NCBI GenBank assembly: GCA_030433005.1
Contig: JAUILQ010000027.1
Coordinates: 1 to 64,000, forward strand
Reading direction: 5' to 3'
Length of the DNA stretch: 64,000 nucleotides
DNA from: Alphaproteobacteria bacterium
GTDB taxonomy: Bacteria > Pseudomonadota > Alphaproteobacteria > Kiloniellales > DSM-21159
The position numbers and the translations under genes are program-made. Positions 36,600 through 45,129 of this stretch are shown here, piece by piece. Every line of letters starts with the position of its first letter. Position 1 is the first letter of the stretch. A model generated the notes under the pieces. It was not told the DNA's origin. It made no database searches and saw only the letters and a program-made list of their open reading frames with translations.

Positions 36600-37382
36600 A
36601 TGATTTCCGGCAGGGGCGGGCAGCCCGATCCGCGCTGGCTCGAGGACTTCTTCGCCGGCCTGACCTTCGACATCTGGCGCGCCGCGGTCGACGAGGAGCG
36701 CCTGTCCGCCGAGTGCGACTTCATCGCCGACGCCCTCGACCTCGATCTCGACGACAGCCTGCTCGACGTGCCCTGCGGCGAGGGCCGCCACGCGGTCGAG
36801 CTGGCCAGGCGCGGCTACCGCCCGACCGGCGTCGACTTCTCAGAGGCCTGCCTGGAGCGGGCCCGCGCCGCCGCCGCGGCCGATGAGGAGATCGAGGGGC
36901 CGCTCGACTTCCTGCGGCGCGACATGCGCGAGCTGGCCGGACTCGGCCCGTTCCGGGGCGCCTGCTGCCTGGGCAACGCCTTCGGCTACTTTCCCGAGGC
37001 CGAGTGCCGGCGCTTCCTGGCGGCGGTCGCGGCCAGCCTGGCGCCGGGCGCCGGCTTCCTGCTGCACAGCGGCATGGTCGCCGAGAGCCTACTGCCGAAC
37101 TACGAGGAGGAGGTCAGCCTCGAGGTCGGCGGCTTCCGCATGGACTGCGAGAACCGCTACGACGTGCTGGCCGGCCGGCTCGACACGCGCTACCGCCTGA
37201 CCCGCGGCGAGGCGGTCGAGGAGCGGCTCGGCCACCACTGGATCTTCACCCTGCGCGAGGTCGCGGCGATGCTCGAGGATGCGGGCTTCGCCCACCTCCA
37301 GGCCGTCTCGGAGATCGACGGCACGCTCTTCGAGGTCGGCGACCCGCAGCTCTACCTGCTGTGCCGCAAGGCCGCGGCCTGA
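36600..37382 (+). CDS. Class I SAM-dependent methyltransferase
   Basis: A 260-residue methyltransferase of the Rossmann-fold class. Motif I LLDVPCGEGRH is at 54-64, the acidic residue after strand two is in TGVDFSEACLERAR, and CCLGNAFGYF stands in the motif IV position. The C-terminal half has many aromatic and acidic residues, as in small-molecule methyltransferases. It begins 15 bases after the PaaK-like gene in the same direction and is probably the last gene of the operon. The acceptor is unknown. Confidence 0.87.
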   Translation: MISGRGGQPDPRWLEDFFAGLTFDIWRAAVDEERLSAECDFIADALDLDLDDSLLDVPCGEGRHAVELARRGYRPTGVDFSEACLERARAAAAADEEIEGPLDFLRRDMRELAGLGPFRGACCLGNAFGYFPEAECRRFLAAVAASLAPGAGFLLHSGMVAESLLPNYEEEVSLEVGGFRMDCENRYDVLAGRLDTRYRLTRGEAVEERLGHHWIFTLREVAAMLEDAGFAHLQAVSEIDGTLFEVGDPQLYLLCRKAAA

Positions 37383-37458
37383 CGCGCGAGGGCCGGCGCG
37401 GCCGCTTCTTCACATTCCCGCCGCGAAGGACGCGCGAGCCGGCCACACTGCCGGGTCA

Positions 37459-37571
37459 GTCTCGCGGCTACGGAGACTTCCCCTCCGACCAGGGCCAGTC
37501 GCGCGCCATGCCCCCACAGGACCGACTGGCCGCGGCGGCCGCCGGCCACGACCCCGGCGGCCGCCGCTTTC
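37459..37571 (+). ncRNA. Candidate small RNA, copy 2 of a two-copy family
   Basis: Second copy of the element at 4962-5080. It has the 5' hairpin GTCTC/GAGAC (37459-37463, 37473-37477), the same 15-base block CGGAGACTTCCCCTC (37471-37485), an 8-bp hairpin GCCAGTCG/CGACTGGC (37494-37501, 37523-37530) with CATGCCCCC in its loop, and a 14-bp terminator-like hairpin (37532-37545, 37554-37567) followed by TTT. Loops and arms differ from copy 1 while pairing is kept, which supports a real RNA. It lies 76 bases after the methyltransferase stop. Confidence 0.6.
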
Positions 37572-37617
37572 CGGGGGCGTTTCCCTTGTCCCGCGATGCC
37601 GTGTCCCGGCCTCTCGC

Positions 37618-40600
37618 TCAGGCCAGTGCGTCGGCCAGCACCTGGGCGGCGTGCAGCGGGCGGCGGCCGCTGCCGTCGGCGATCTGGTGGCGGCAGGAGG
37701 TGCCGTCGGCGACCAGCAGGGTGTCGCCCTCGGCGGCGCGCACCGCCGGAAGCAGCGACAGCTCGGCCATGCGCCGCGAGATCCCGGCCGTCTCCTTGCG
37801 GTAGCCGAAGGCGCCGGCCATGCCGCAGCAGGAGGACTCGATGGTCTCGACCTCGAGCTCCGGGATCAGCCCCAGCACCTCGGAGACCTGGGCGAAGGTG
37901 GCGAAGGCCTTCTGGTGGCAGTGGCCGTGAACCAGGGCCTTCTTGCCCGGGCGCGGCGCCAGCGCCAGGTCCAGGGTCCCGGCCCGGTTTTCCGCCGCCA
38001 GGAACTCCTCGAACAGCAGGGCGTGGCGGCCCAGGGTCTCGCTGTCCTCGCCGGGCAGCAGCGCCAGGAACTCGTCCCGCAGGGTCAGCAGGCAGGCCGG
38101 CTCCAGCCCGACGATCGGCACGCCGCGCCGGGCCAGCGGCAGCAGCGCCGCCAGGGTGCGCCGGGCCTCGGCGCGCGCCTCCTCGACCAGGCCGGCAGCC
38201 AGGAAGGTGCGCCCGCAGCACAGCGGCCGGCCGCCGCTCGCATCGTCATCCGCCGGTGTCGGCAGCAGCAGCCGATAGTTGCCGGCGGCCAGCACCCTCT
38301 GCGCCGCGCGCGCCGTCTCCGGCTCGAACCAGCGGCTGAAGGTGTCGACGAACAGCGCGACCTCGCGGGTGGCGCCGGACAGCGGCGCCAGCGGCTCGTC
38401 GCGGAAGGGCGCGCTGCTCCATCGCGGCAGCGGCCGGTCGGCGGCGAGGCCGAGCAGCCGCTCGCCGAGCCAGGCGCCGCCGGGCAGGGCGTCGCGCAGG
38501 TTGGCCAGCCAGGGCACCCGGCCAGCCCAGGGCGCGTAGCGCGGCAGGAAGGCGATGGCCTTCTCGCCGAGCGGGATGCCCTCGGTCTTCGAGCGCTGGT
38601 ACAGCACCTCGGTCTTCATGCGCGCCATGTCGACGCCGGTCGGGCACTCGCGCCGGCAGCCCTTGCAGCCGACGCAGAGCTTCATCGTCTCCAGCATGGC
38701 GTCGGAGGTCAGGGCGTCGGCGCCGAGCTGGCCGGAGGCGGCGAGCCGCAGCGAGTTGGCGCGGCCGCGCGTCAGGTCCTTCTCGTCGCGGGTCACGCGG
38801 TAGGAGGGGCACATGACCCCGCCCGTGTCCTTGCGGCAGGCGCCGTTGTTGTTGCACATCTCGACGGCGCCCGAGAAGCCGCCCCAGGCGGACCAGTCGA
38901 GGCCGGCCTCGAGCGGCAGCGGCTCGTAGCCCGGCTTGAAGCGGAAGAGATCGCGGTCGTCCATCTTCGAGGGATCGACGATCTTGCCCGGATTGAGCCG
39001 GTTGTCGGGATCGAAGCGCGCCTTGGCCTCGCCGAAGTGGCCGACCAGGGTGTCGCCGAACATCTCGCGGTGCGCCTCGCTGCGCACCAGGCCGTCGCCG
39101 TGCTCGCCGGAGTGCGCGCCCTTGTACTCGCGCACCATCTCGAAGGCCTCCTCGGCGATCTCGCGCATCTTGCGCGCCTCGGACTCGAGCTTGAGGTTGA
39201 GCACGGGCCGCACGTGCAGCGTGCCGACCGAGGCGTGGGCGTACCAGGTGCCCTTGGTGCCGTGCCTGGCGAAGACCTCGTCGAGCCGCCGGGTGTACTC
39301 GGCGAGATCGGGCAGGCGGACGGCGCAGTCCTCGACGAAGGACACCGGCTTCCCGTCGCCCTTCATCGACATCATGATGTTGAGGCCCTGCTTGCGGACC
39401 TCCCAGATCGCGCTCTGGAAGCCCGGGTCGACGGCCTCGACCACGGAATCGGGCATCCCGAGGTCGCCCATCAGCTCGACCAGGCGCTGCAGGCGGCGCA
39501 GGTTCTCGGCCTGGTCCTCCTCCGCGAACTCGACCAGCAGCAGCGAGTCCGGCTCGCCCTTCACGAACAGCTTCATGGTGTCGAGGAAGGCCGGGATGTC
39601 GCGGGCCAGCTCGATCATCGTGCGGTCGACCAGCTCGACCGCGGTCGGGCCCAGCTCGACGATGTGCTGGGCGCTGTCCATGGCCTGGTAGAAGGTCGGG
39701 AAGTGGCAGACGCCGAGCACCTTGTTCTTCGGCAGCGGCGACAGTCGCAGCTGCAGCCGCTCGAAATAGGCGAGCGTGCCCTCGGAGCCGACCAGCAGGT
39801 GGCCGAGGTTCGGCGGGTCGCCGGCCTTGCGCGCCATCTCGCCGCTCAGCAGGGCGGCCTCGGGCGCCGGCAGCAGGGCGTCGAGGTTGTAGCCGCCGAC
39901 CCGGCGCAGCACCTTCGGGAAGCTCTCGCGGATCGCCGGCTCGGCGCGCCGGCCGAGGTCGAGCAGGTCGGCGATCAGGTCGCGCTCGGCCGAGGGCCGG
40001 TTGGCGGTCTCCAGCGCCGGATCGAGGGGCCCGAAGTCCATCGCCGTGCCGTCGGCCAGGATCGCCGAGACCGCCTCGACGTTGTCGCGCATCGTGCCGT
40101 AGCGCAGCGAGCGCGAGCCGCAGGAGTTGTTGCCGGCCATGCCGCCCAGCGTCGCGCGGCTGGAGGTCGAGACGTCGACCGGGAACCACAGGCCGTGCGG
40201 CTTGAGCTGCCGGTTCAGGCGGTCGAGCACCAGCCCCGGCTGCACCGTCGCGCGGGCGCCGGCGGCGTCGAGCTCGACCAGCCCGTCGAGGTGCTTGGAG
40301 GTGTCGATGACCAGGCACTCGCCGACGGTCTGGCCGCACTGCGAGGTGCCGCCGCCGCGCGGCAGCACCGGCAGGCCCTCCTCGCGGGCGATCTCCAGCG
40401 TGCGCCGCACGTCGGCCTCGTGGCGCGGCACGACCACGCCGAGCGGTTCGATCTGGTAGACCGAGGCGTCGGTCGCGTAGCGGCCGCGGTCGAAGGCCTC
40501 GAACAGCACCTCGCCCTCCAGGGCCTCTGCGAGGCGACGGGCGAGCCGGGAGTCGCCCGGCTTGGGCCTGGCGGGACGGCCGGCGGCAGGGCGGGCGGGG

Positions 40601-40623
40601 CGGGCGATCTCGGCGGTGCTCAT
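37618..40623 (-). CDS. FAD-linked oxidoreductase fused to Fe-S/CCG domains (D-lactate/glycolate dehydrogenase type)
   Basis: A 1001-residue fusion enzyme, probably a membrane-associated dehydrogenase for a 2-hydroxy acid such as D-lactate. The N-terminal FAD_binding_4 domain has PRGGGTSQCGQ at 88-98; the FAD-oxidase C domain follows to about residue 545. A ferredoxin-like part carries CNNNGACRKDTGGVMC and CVGCKGCRRECP. C-terminal CCG-type repeats, GHCHQKAFATF and IESSCCGMAGAFGYRKE, probably bind a further Fe-S centre. The ATG at 40623 is used; a GTG at 40689 has a GAAGG site upstream and would add 22 residues. It stands alone, divergent from the FMN reductase. Confidence 0.88.
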   Translation of the reverse strand: MSTAEIARPARPAAGRPARPKPGDSRLARRLAEALEGEVLFEAFDRGRYATDASVYQIEPLGVVVPRHEADVRRTLEIAREEGLPVLPRGGGTSQCGQTVGECLVIDTSKHLDGLVELDAAGARATVQPGLVLDRLNRQLKPHGLWFPVDVSTSSRATLGGMAGNNSCGSRSLRYGTMRDNVEAVSAILADGTAMDFGPLDPALETANRPSAERDLIADLLDLGRRAEPAIRESFPKVLRRVGGYNLDALLPAPEAALLSGEMARKAGDPPNLGHLLVGSEGTLAYFERLQLRLSPLPKNKVLGVCHFPTFYQAMDSAQHIVELGPTAVELVDRTMIELARDIPAFLDTMKLFVKGEPDSLLLVEFAEEDQAENLRRLQRLVELMGDLGMPDSVVEAVDPGFQSAIWEVRKQGLNIMMSMKGDGKPVSFVEDCAVRLPDLAEYTRRLDEVFARHGTKGTWYAHASVGTLHVRPVLNLKLESEARKMREIAEEAFEMVREYKGAHSGEHGDGLVRSEAHREMFGDTLVGHFGEAKARFDPDNRLNPGKIVDPSKMDDRDLFRFKPGYEPLPLEAGLDWSAWGGFSGAVEMCNNNGACRKDTGGVMCPSYRVTRDEKDLTRGRANSLRLAASGQLGADALTSDAMLETMKLCVGCKGCRRECPTGVDMARMKTEVLYQRSKTEGIPLGEKAIAFLPRYAPWAGRVPWLANLRDALPGGAWLGERLLGLAADRPLPRWSSAPFRDEPLAPLSGATREVALFVDTFSRWFEPETARAAQRVLAAGNYRLLLPTPADDDASGGRPLCCGRTFLAAGLVEEARAEARRTLAALLPLARRGVPIVGLEPACLLTLRDEFLALLPGEDSETLGRHALLFEEFLAAENRAGTLDLALAPRPGKKALVHGHCHQKAFATFAQVSEVLGLIPELEVETIESSCCGMAGAFGYRKETAGISRRMAELSLLPAVRAAEGDTLLVADGTSCRHQIADGSGRRPLHAAQVLADALA

Positions 40624-40757
40624 GAGGGGGAGTATGCCGCGCCCGACGCTCTCTGCCACCCCCGGCGCGGCAGGGGAGGCCTGCGTCACCTTGCCTTCGT
40701 CGTCTGCAGCCGCGAAGCTGCCGCGCAGCCGAGGCGGCGAAGCGGGAGGCGGCGGCG

Positions 40758-41348
40758 ATGGGCGACAGGATCCTGGTGTTCTACGGCTCCTACCGGTCAG
40801 ACCGGCTGGGCATCCGTCTCGCCGACTTCCTGGTGGACCGGCTCTCGGCGCGCGGCGCCGAGGCCGAGCTGGTCGACGCCCGGGCGGTCGGTCTGCCGCT
40901 GCTCGACCGCATGTACAAGGAGTACCCCGAGGGCGAGGCGCCGCCGGCCCTGGAGTCGCTGGCCGGCAAGATCCGCGGCGCCGACGCCTTCGTCTTCGTC
41001 ACCGGCGAGTACAACTGGGGCCCGCAGCCGGGCCTGAAGAACCTGACCGACCACTTCCTCGAGGAGTGGTTCTGGCGGCCCGCCGCGATCGCCAGCTACT
41101 CGGCCGGCCGCCTCGCCGGCGTGCGCGCCGGCACGGCCTGGCACGCCATCCTCAACGAGATGGGCATGGTCGTGACCTCCAGCACGCTCGCCGTCGGCCC
41201 GATCGCCCGGACCCTGGACGAGAGCGGCACGCCGATCGGCGAGGGCGGCGCCGCCCTGGAGCGCGCCTTCGGCCGCTTCGCCGACGACCTCGCCTGGTGG
41301 ACCGAGGCGGCGAAGGAGCAGCGCAAGCGGCAGGCGCCGCCGTTCTGA
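40758..41348 (+). CDS. NADPH-dependent FMN reductase/flavodoxin-like protein
   Basis: A 196-residue cytoplasmic flavoprotein of the FMN_red family, which reduces FMN, quinones or azo compounds with NAD(P)H. The phosphate-binding loop YGSYRSDRLG is at 9-18, and the isoalloxazine loop GEYNWGPQPGLKNLTDHF at about 82-99 is highly characteristic. Length and layout are normal. It is a single gene divergent from the FAD/FeS oxidoreductase; the 134-base gap shows no clear promoter. Confidence 0.88.
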   Translation: MGDRILVFYGSYRSDRLGIRLADFLVDRLSARGAEAELVDARAVGLPLLDRMYKEYPEGEAPPALESLAGKIRGADAFVFVTGEYNWGPQPGLKNLTDHFLEEWFWRPAAIASYSAGRLAGVRAGTAWHAILNEMGMVVTSSTLAVGPIARTLDESGTPIGEGGAALERAFGRFADDLAWWTEAAKEQRKRQAPPF

Positions 41349-41449
41349 GCCCCCGGGCCTGAGTCCAAGCGGGCGTCCGGCGCCGCGCCGACAACGCTGC
41401 CGTTGCGCGGGCGCCTGCCGCTTCGACCGGCGCTGTCAGGATCGGGCGC

Positions 41450-42160
41450 TCAGCCCCTCGGTTTGGGGACATAGCCCTCCGTCGCGCGGTGGCGGCTCCT
41501 CGCCCCTGCGGCCTTGCGCCCCGCTTCACGCCCTCGCTCCATGGCGCGGGCGGCTTCCTCGGCATTGCGTTTTTCGGGTTCGGTGAGCTGCGCCTCGTCC
41601 TCGGCCAGCTCCAGTGCACAACGCAAGACCGACGCGTAGTCGAAGTCGAGGCTCGCGCTTTCCACCTTGGCCGAGCCGCCGTCACGCTCGATCGCCACGC
41701 AGCGCGCGATCTCCTCGATGTCCTGCGCCAGCTGGATCAGGCTGGGCCTGTAGTCGGAGTCGTAGTTGCGAACGAAGTCTGTCGCGACAAAGCCGGCTCC
41801 GCCGGCGATCAGCCCGACCAGCGCACCCGCCGTCGCGAACAGTCTCGCTGCAATCCCAACCGAGCCGTCGAAGGTTTCACGAAGCTCGATGTAGAGGTCG
41901 AGCTGGCTTTTCTCCGAGACGGCTTTCCGAATTTCCTCGAGAACCAGATCCGCCAATGCCTTCCGGAAGAGCGGCTGCTCCTCCTTGGGTCTGCCCTCGT
42001 CGTCGGTTTCGCCGAACGAGAGCTGGCGGATCCGGGTTGCTTCCCGCGCGACCAGCGCTTCCCGCAATGCCGGTGAACAGGCGACGATCAGTTCAAGGTC
42101 GGCGAACGGGATTTCCTGTTCCCAGGGATCGAAATCGTCGATTGGCGCGGCACTTGACAT
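41450..42160 (-). CDS. Hypothetical protein with one membrane segment
   Basis: A 236-residue protein of no recognised family. It is acidic at the N-terminus (IDDFDPWEQEIPFADLELI), has a glycine/alanine-rich hydrophobic stretch near the middle (ARLFATAGALVGLIAGGAGF) that could be one membrane helix, and ends in an Arg/Lys-rich helical tail. The ATG at 42160 starts MSSAAPIDD; an earlier ATG at 42208 would add sixteen residues. Its base composition is visibly less GC-rich than its neighbours, with more A/T at third positions, so it may have been acquired from elsewhere. Confidence 0.6.
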   Translation of the reverse strand: MSSAAPIDDFDPWEQEIPFADLELIVACSPALREALVAREATRIRQLSFGETDDEGRPKEEQPLFRKALADLVLEEIRKAVSEKSQLDLYIELRETFDGSVGIAARLFATAGALVGLIAGGAGFVATDFVRNYDSDYRPSLIQLAQDIEEIARCVAIERDGGSAKVESASLDFDYASVLRCALELAEDEAQLTEPEKRNAEEAARAMERGREAGRKAAGARSRHRATEGYVPKPRG

Positions 42161-42262
42161 CGACTGCCCCAAGAAGGACCGCGGGACGGCCAAGGCACCC
42201 GGCCGCAACGGAATTCTAGGACGGCGCGAGACGTCTTTGAAGACTTTCGCCTATTCGTCTCT

Positions 42263-43030
42263 CTAGCCCCGCAGCGTCGCCAGCCCGTCCGCGAGGCCCT
42301 GGCGGTAGAGCCCGGCGTCGTAGTGGTAGCAGATCAGCCTGACGCCGCGCTCGATCAGGCGCTTGCCCCAGGCCGGATCGGCGACGAAGGCGCCGCAGGG
42401 CTTGCCGGCCGACTCGGCCGCCGCCAGGATGCGGTCGAGCGCCTTGTTGAAGGCCGGGCTGTCGAACTCGCCGGGCGTGCCGACCGCGAAGGACAGGTCG
42501 AAGGGCCCGACGAACGGCAGGTCGACGCCCTCGACCGCGCAGATCTCCTCGACCGCCTCGACGCCGGCCTTGGTCTCGATCATCGGCATCACCAGGGTGC
42601 GCGCGTCGGCGATGCGGATCTTCTCGCCGACCGGGCCGGGCGTGTAGTCGTCGTGGGCGCCGCCGAACATGGCGCCGCGGATGCCCTTCGGCGGGTAGCG
42701 GGTCCAGGAGACGATCTCGGCGGCCTCCTCGGGGCCGCCGACCATCGGCAGCAGCAGGCCGAGCGCGCCGAGGTCGAGCAGGCGGGCGACGACCTCGTAG
42801 GTCTTGCGCGGCGGCCGCACGAAGGGCGCCAGCGCCAGGCCGCGGCAGGCGGCGATCTGCGCCTTGACCTCGTCCTCGCCGAGGCCGCTGTGCTCCATGT
42901 CGTAGATCACGAAGTCGGCGCCGGCCGAGGCCGCGATGCCGGGCAGGGCGGGCACCGCGAAGTCGAAGACGAAGGTGCCGACCTGCGGCCGGCCGGCCGC
43001 CACGGCCTGCTTGACGGGGTTCTCGCGCAT
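42263..43030 (-). CDS. HpcH/HpaI-family class II pyruvate aldolase
   Basis: A 255-residue metal-dependent aldolase that cleaves 4-hydroxy-2-oxo acids such as 4-hydroxy-2-oxoheptanedioate to pyruvate plus an aldehyde. Family motifs are YDMEHSGL (catalytic His 47), APFVRPPR, the metal ligand Glu in MPMIETKAG and Asp in FVGPFDLSFAVG. The ATG at 43030 has a GAGAGG ribosome site. It stands alone rather than in an hpa cluster, so its in vivo aldol substrate is open. Confidence 0.88.
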   Translation of the reverse strand: MRENPVKQAVAAGRPQVGTFVFDFAVPALPGIAASAGADFVIYDMEHSGLGEDEVKAQIAACRGLALAPFVRPPRKTYEVVARLLDLGALGLLLPMVGGPEEAAEIVSWTRYPPKGIRGAMFGGAHDDYTPGPVGEKIRIADARTLVMPMIETKAGVEAVEEICAVEGVDLPFVGPFDLSFAVGTPGEFDSPAFNKALDRILAAAESAGKPCGAFVADPAWGKRLIERGVRLICYHYDAGLYRQGLADGLATLRG

Positions 43031-43155
43031 CGCCTCTCGTCTCCCTTTACCGGTTCGGCGCTTCTTGTGTGGCGGCGAGCCTAGCGTCTTCCGATGCCGC
43101 GGCGGAAGCGGCCGGCGGCGCATTGCAGCCTTCCGCAGGACGGGGAGGCGCGAGC

Positions 43156-43683
43156 CTACAGCAGGGTGCAGCAGCCGAGCAGGTGGGTGACACGGCCATT
43201 CTCGAGCAGCGGCAGGCGGCAGGTCGCGAGTGCCCGCCAGGCGCGGCCGAGGTGCTCCAGGTGCCAGCCGACGACCAGCGGGCGTGCTTCGGCGACGCTG
43301 AGCCGGTCGCGGTGCTGCCAGCGCTGCCGCAGCGGCTCCGGGGCGCCGCGGCGGATCTCGTCGAGCCAGCGCCCGGCGGCGGCGCCGCCCAGCACCTCGG
43401 CGAGCTCGGCGCCGATCAGGCGGTAGCGCAGGCGCTCGTCGGGCGCGCAGACCTCGACGAGGAACAGCGAGGGCAGCAGACGGCCGAGCTCCTCGGGCAG
43501 GATGTCGGCGCGACGCGGCGGTGCATTCCGCCACTTGCCGAGCCAGTAGTCGAACAGCGTGCGCTCGTTGTCGCGCGGCAGAGCCGCGCCGAAGGCGGCG
43601 AGCGCCGCTGGGTCGGTGTCGGGGTGGAGGCAGGAGGGGCCGGCGAAGTCGCCGAGCTCCTGGGCCAGGACACCGCTATCCAT
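43156..43683 (-). CDS. PAS_5 domain protein
   Basis: A 175-residue protein matching the alphaproteobacterial PAS_5 family, a stand-alone PAS-like domain of unknown function. Typical features are LFDYWLGKWRNAPPRRADI, LLPSLFLVEV, RYRLIGAELAEVLG and the late segment ALATCRLPLLENGRVTHLLG. Such proteins have no output domain and may sense small ligands or redox state. Two Cys close to the C-terminus (LLGCCTLL) could be a metal or redox site. Upstream lies a gap of 255 bases containing two GC hairpins. Confidence 0.8.
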   Translation of the reverse strand: MDSGVLAQELGDFAGPSCLHPDTDPAALAAFGAALPRDNERTLFDYWLGKWRNAPPRRADILPEELGRLLPSLFLVEVCAPDERLRYRLIGAELAEVLGGAAAGRWLDEIRRGAPEPLRQRWQHRDRLSVAEARPLVVGWHLEHLGRAWRALATCRLPLLENGRVTHLLGCCTLL

Positions 43684-43938
43684 CGTCGAACCTCGGGCGG
43701 GCGCGGCCGGGCAGCCGCGCCGAGCGCTGCGTCAGGGGGAAGGGCCGGGCACCTGCCCGGCCAGGGCACGCGCCTGATAGGCGCGCGCGCCATCGCGCCG
43801 CAATCCGCCGCCGCAAAAAGCACGAATGGCCCGCGCTCAGCGCCCCGGCCGCAAGACTCCTGCAGACTTCGGTCGCCCGCCGGCCATAAGATTGCTCTCG
43901 GGCCGTGAGCTGCCGCGCCGCCGGCGCAGCGGTCAGGT
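43684..43938. other. Intergenic region with two hairpins
   Basis: No gene is seen in these 255 bases between the alpha/beta hydrolase and the PAS_5 gene (both minus strand). It contains two perfect inverted repeats: 6-base arms around a four-base loop at 43745-43760, and 7-base arms around GAT at 43769-43785. They may end the hydrolase transcript or belong to the PAS_5 leader. Confidence 0.4.
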
Positions 43939-44976
43939 TCAGCTGTCGCGGCGGAAGACCCCGGCCAGGAACTCGCTGAGCGCGGCGTTCGACCGGGCAC
44001 GCACCGCCTCGTCGCGTCCGATCAGGTAGCCCTCGGAGTCGACGCAGACGCCGAGCGCCAGCTTGCGGGTCAGCGGGTCGGTCACGGGAATGTAGATATT
44101 GCGGCTCCACACGCGTCCGTCGTCGCTGACCCGGAAGCTGCAGCCGGTCATCGTGCGGCCGATCGGCCGCGGGCCGCGGAAGGCGCCGTCCCACTGGTGC
44201 ACCGCCTCGGGATAGAGCAGGAACTCGGTGTCGCTGCCGCCGCTCTCCAGGTCGGCCAGCACCTCGCGGCAGCGCTCCGGCTCGACGATCGCGTCCTTCT
44301 CGCCGGCCAGCATCAGCACCGGCGCGCCGGTCGTCGTCGGGTCGCTGAAGCGCGCGATGCAGGGGCCGTAGAAGGCGACGTGGCCGGCGAAGCGCAGGCC
44401 GTCGGGGCGGAAGGCCTCGGCGATCTGCTCGTAGGCGGCGAAGATCGTCGACATGGCGCCGTAGGAGAAGCCGATCAGCACGACCCGTCCGGCGTCGACC
44501 TCGGGACGCGCGTCGAGATAGCCGAGGCCGGCGTAGGCGTCGGCGACCTGCATGGTCTCGGTGATGTTGAGCAGGCGGTCGGTGAAGCCGCGCGCCATGT
44601 CGCGGCGCGCCCCGAAGACGTCGATCACCAGGGCGGCGATGCCGAGCGAGGCCAGCTCGCGGCCATAGCGCAGCTCGCGGTTGCCGATCACGCCGCCGGC
44701 GCCGTGCAGCATGATCACCGCCGGGGCCGGCGACTCGGCCGAGGCGCCCGGCGGCAGATAGAGCCGGGCCTCGGCCTCGGTCGCCGGCGCCTCGCCGATG
44801 TCGAGCGGCGAGAAGGGGCTGGAGGAGTCGAAGGTCACGCTCTCGGGCGTGATCGCGGGGGTCTGCTCGGGGGCCGGCCAGGCGAGCGGAAAGCTCGGCT
44901 CGCCGCGGGCGGCGCCGGGCAGCAGGGCGGCAAGGCCGAGGCCGGCCGCCAGGATCGTCGTCACGGTGAGTCGCAT
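43939..44976 (-). CDS. Exported alpha/beta hydrolase (dienelactone hydrolase-like)
   Basis: A 345-residue hydrolase with a signal peptide (MRLTVTTILAAGLGLAALLP, cleavage near ARG-EPS). It has the alpha/beta-hydrolase oxyanion segment MLHGAGGVIGNREL, nucleophile S171 in GFSYGAMS, and likely triad partners D228 in AGEKDAI and H260 in AVHQWDG. The C-terminal extension after 270 has no recognised domain. The layout fits dienelactone hydrolase-like or PET hydrolase-like esterases of the periplasm; the substrate is unknown. Divergent from bioY with a 153-base gap. Confidence 0.85.
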   Translation of the reverse strand: MRLTVTTILAAGLGLAALLPGAARGEPSFPLAWPAPEQTPAITPESVTFDSSSPFSPLDIGEAPATEAEARLYLPPGASAESPAPAVIMLHGAGGVIGNRELRYGRELASLGIAALVIDVFGARRDMARGFTDRLLNITETMQVADAYAGLGYLDARPEVDAGRVVLIGFSYGAMSTIFAAYEQIAEAFRPDGLRFAGHVAFYGPCIARFSDPTTTGAPVLMLAGEKDAIVEPERCREVLADLESGGSDTEFLLYPEAVHQWDGAFRGPRPIGRTMTGCSFRVSDDGRVWSRNIYIPVTDPLTRKLALGVCVDSEGYLIGRDEAVRARSNAALSEFLAGVFRRDS

Positions 44977-45129
44977 GTTCCAAGAGATAGGGTGGAGCGC
45001 CGAGGCTGCCAGTTCGGCGCGGGAGGTCTCCCGCCGGCCACCGGATCCGCCCGTGCGACTTGCCCGTCCCCGGCCCCCTGTGCCAAAGCTAGCGACGTCA
45101 TTCGCCGCCGAACGAGGGGAGTCCCGCCC

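Noticed and set aside
44977..45129. Riboswitch or BioR operator upstream of bioY
   Set aside because: No conserved riboswitch core and no clear TTATMKATAA-type BioR box was found in the 153 bases.
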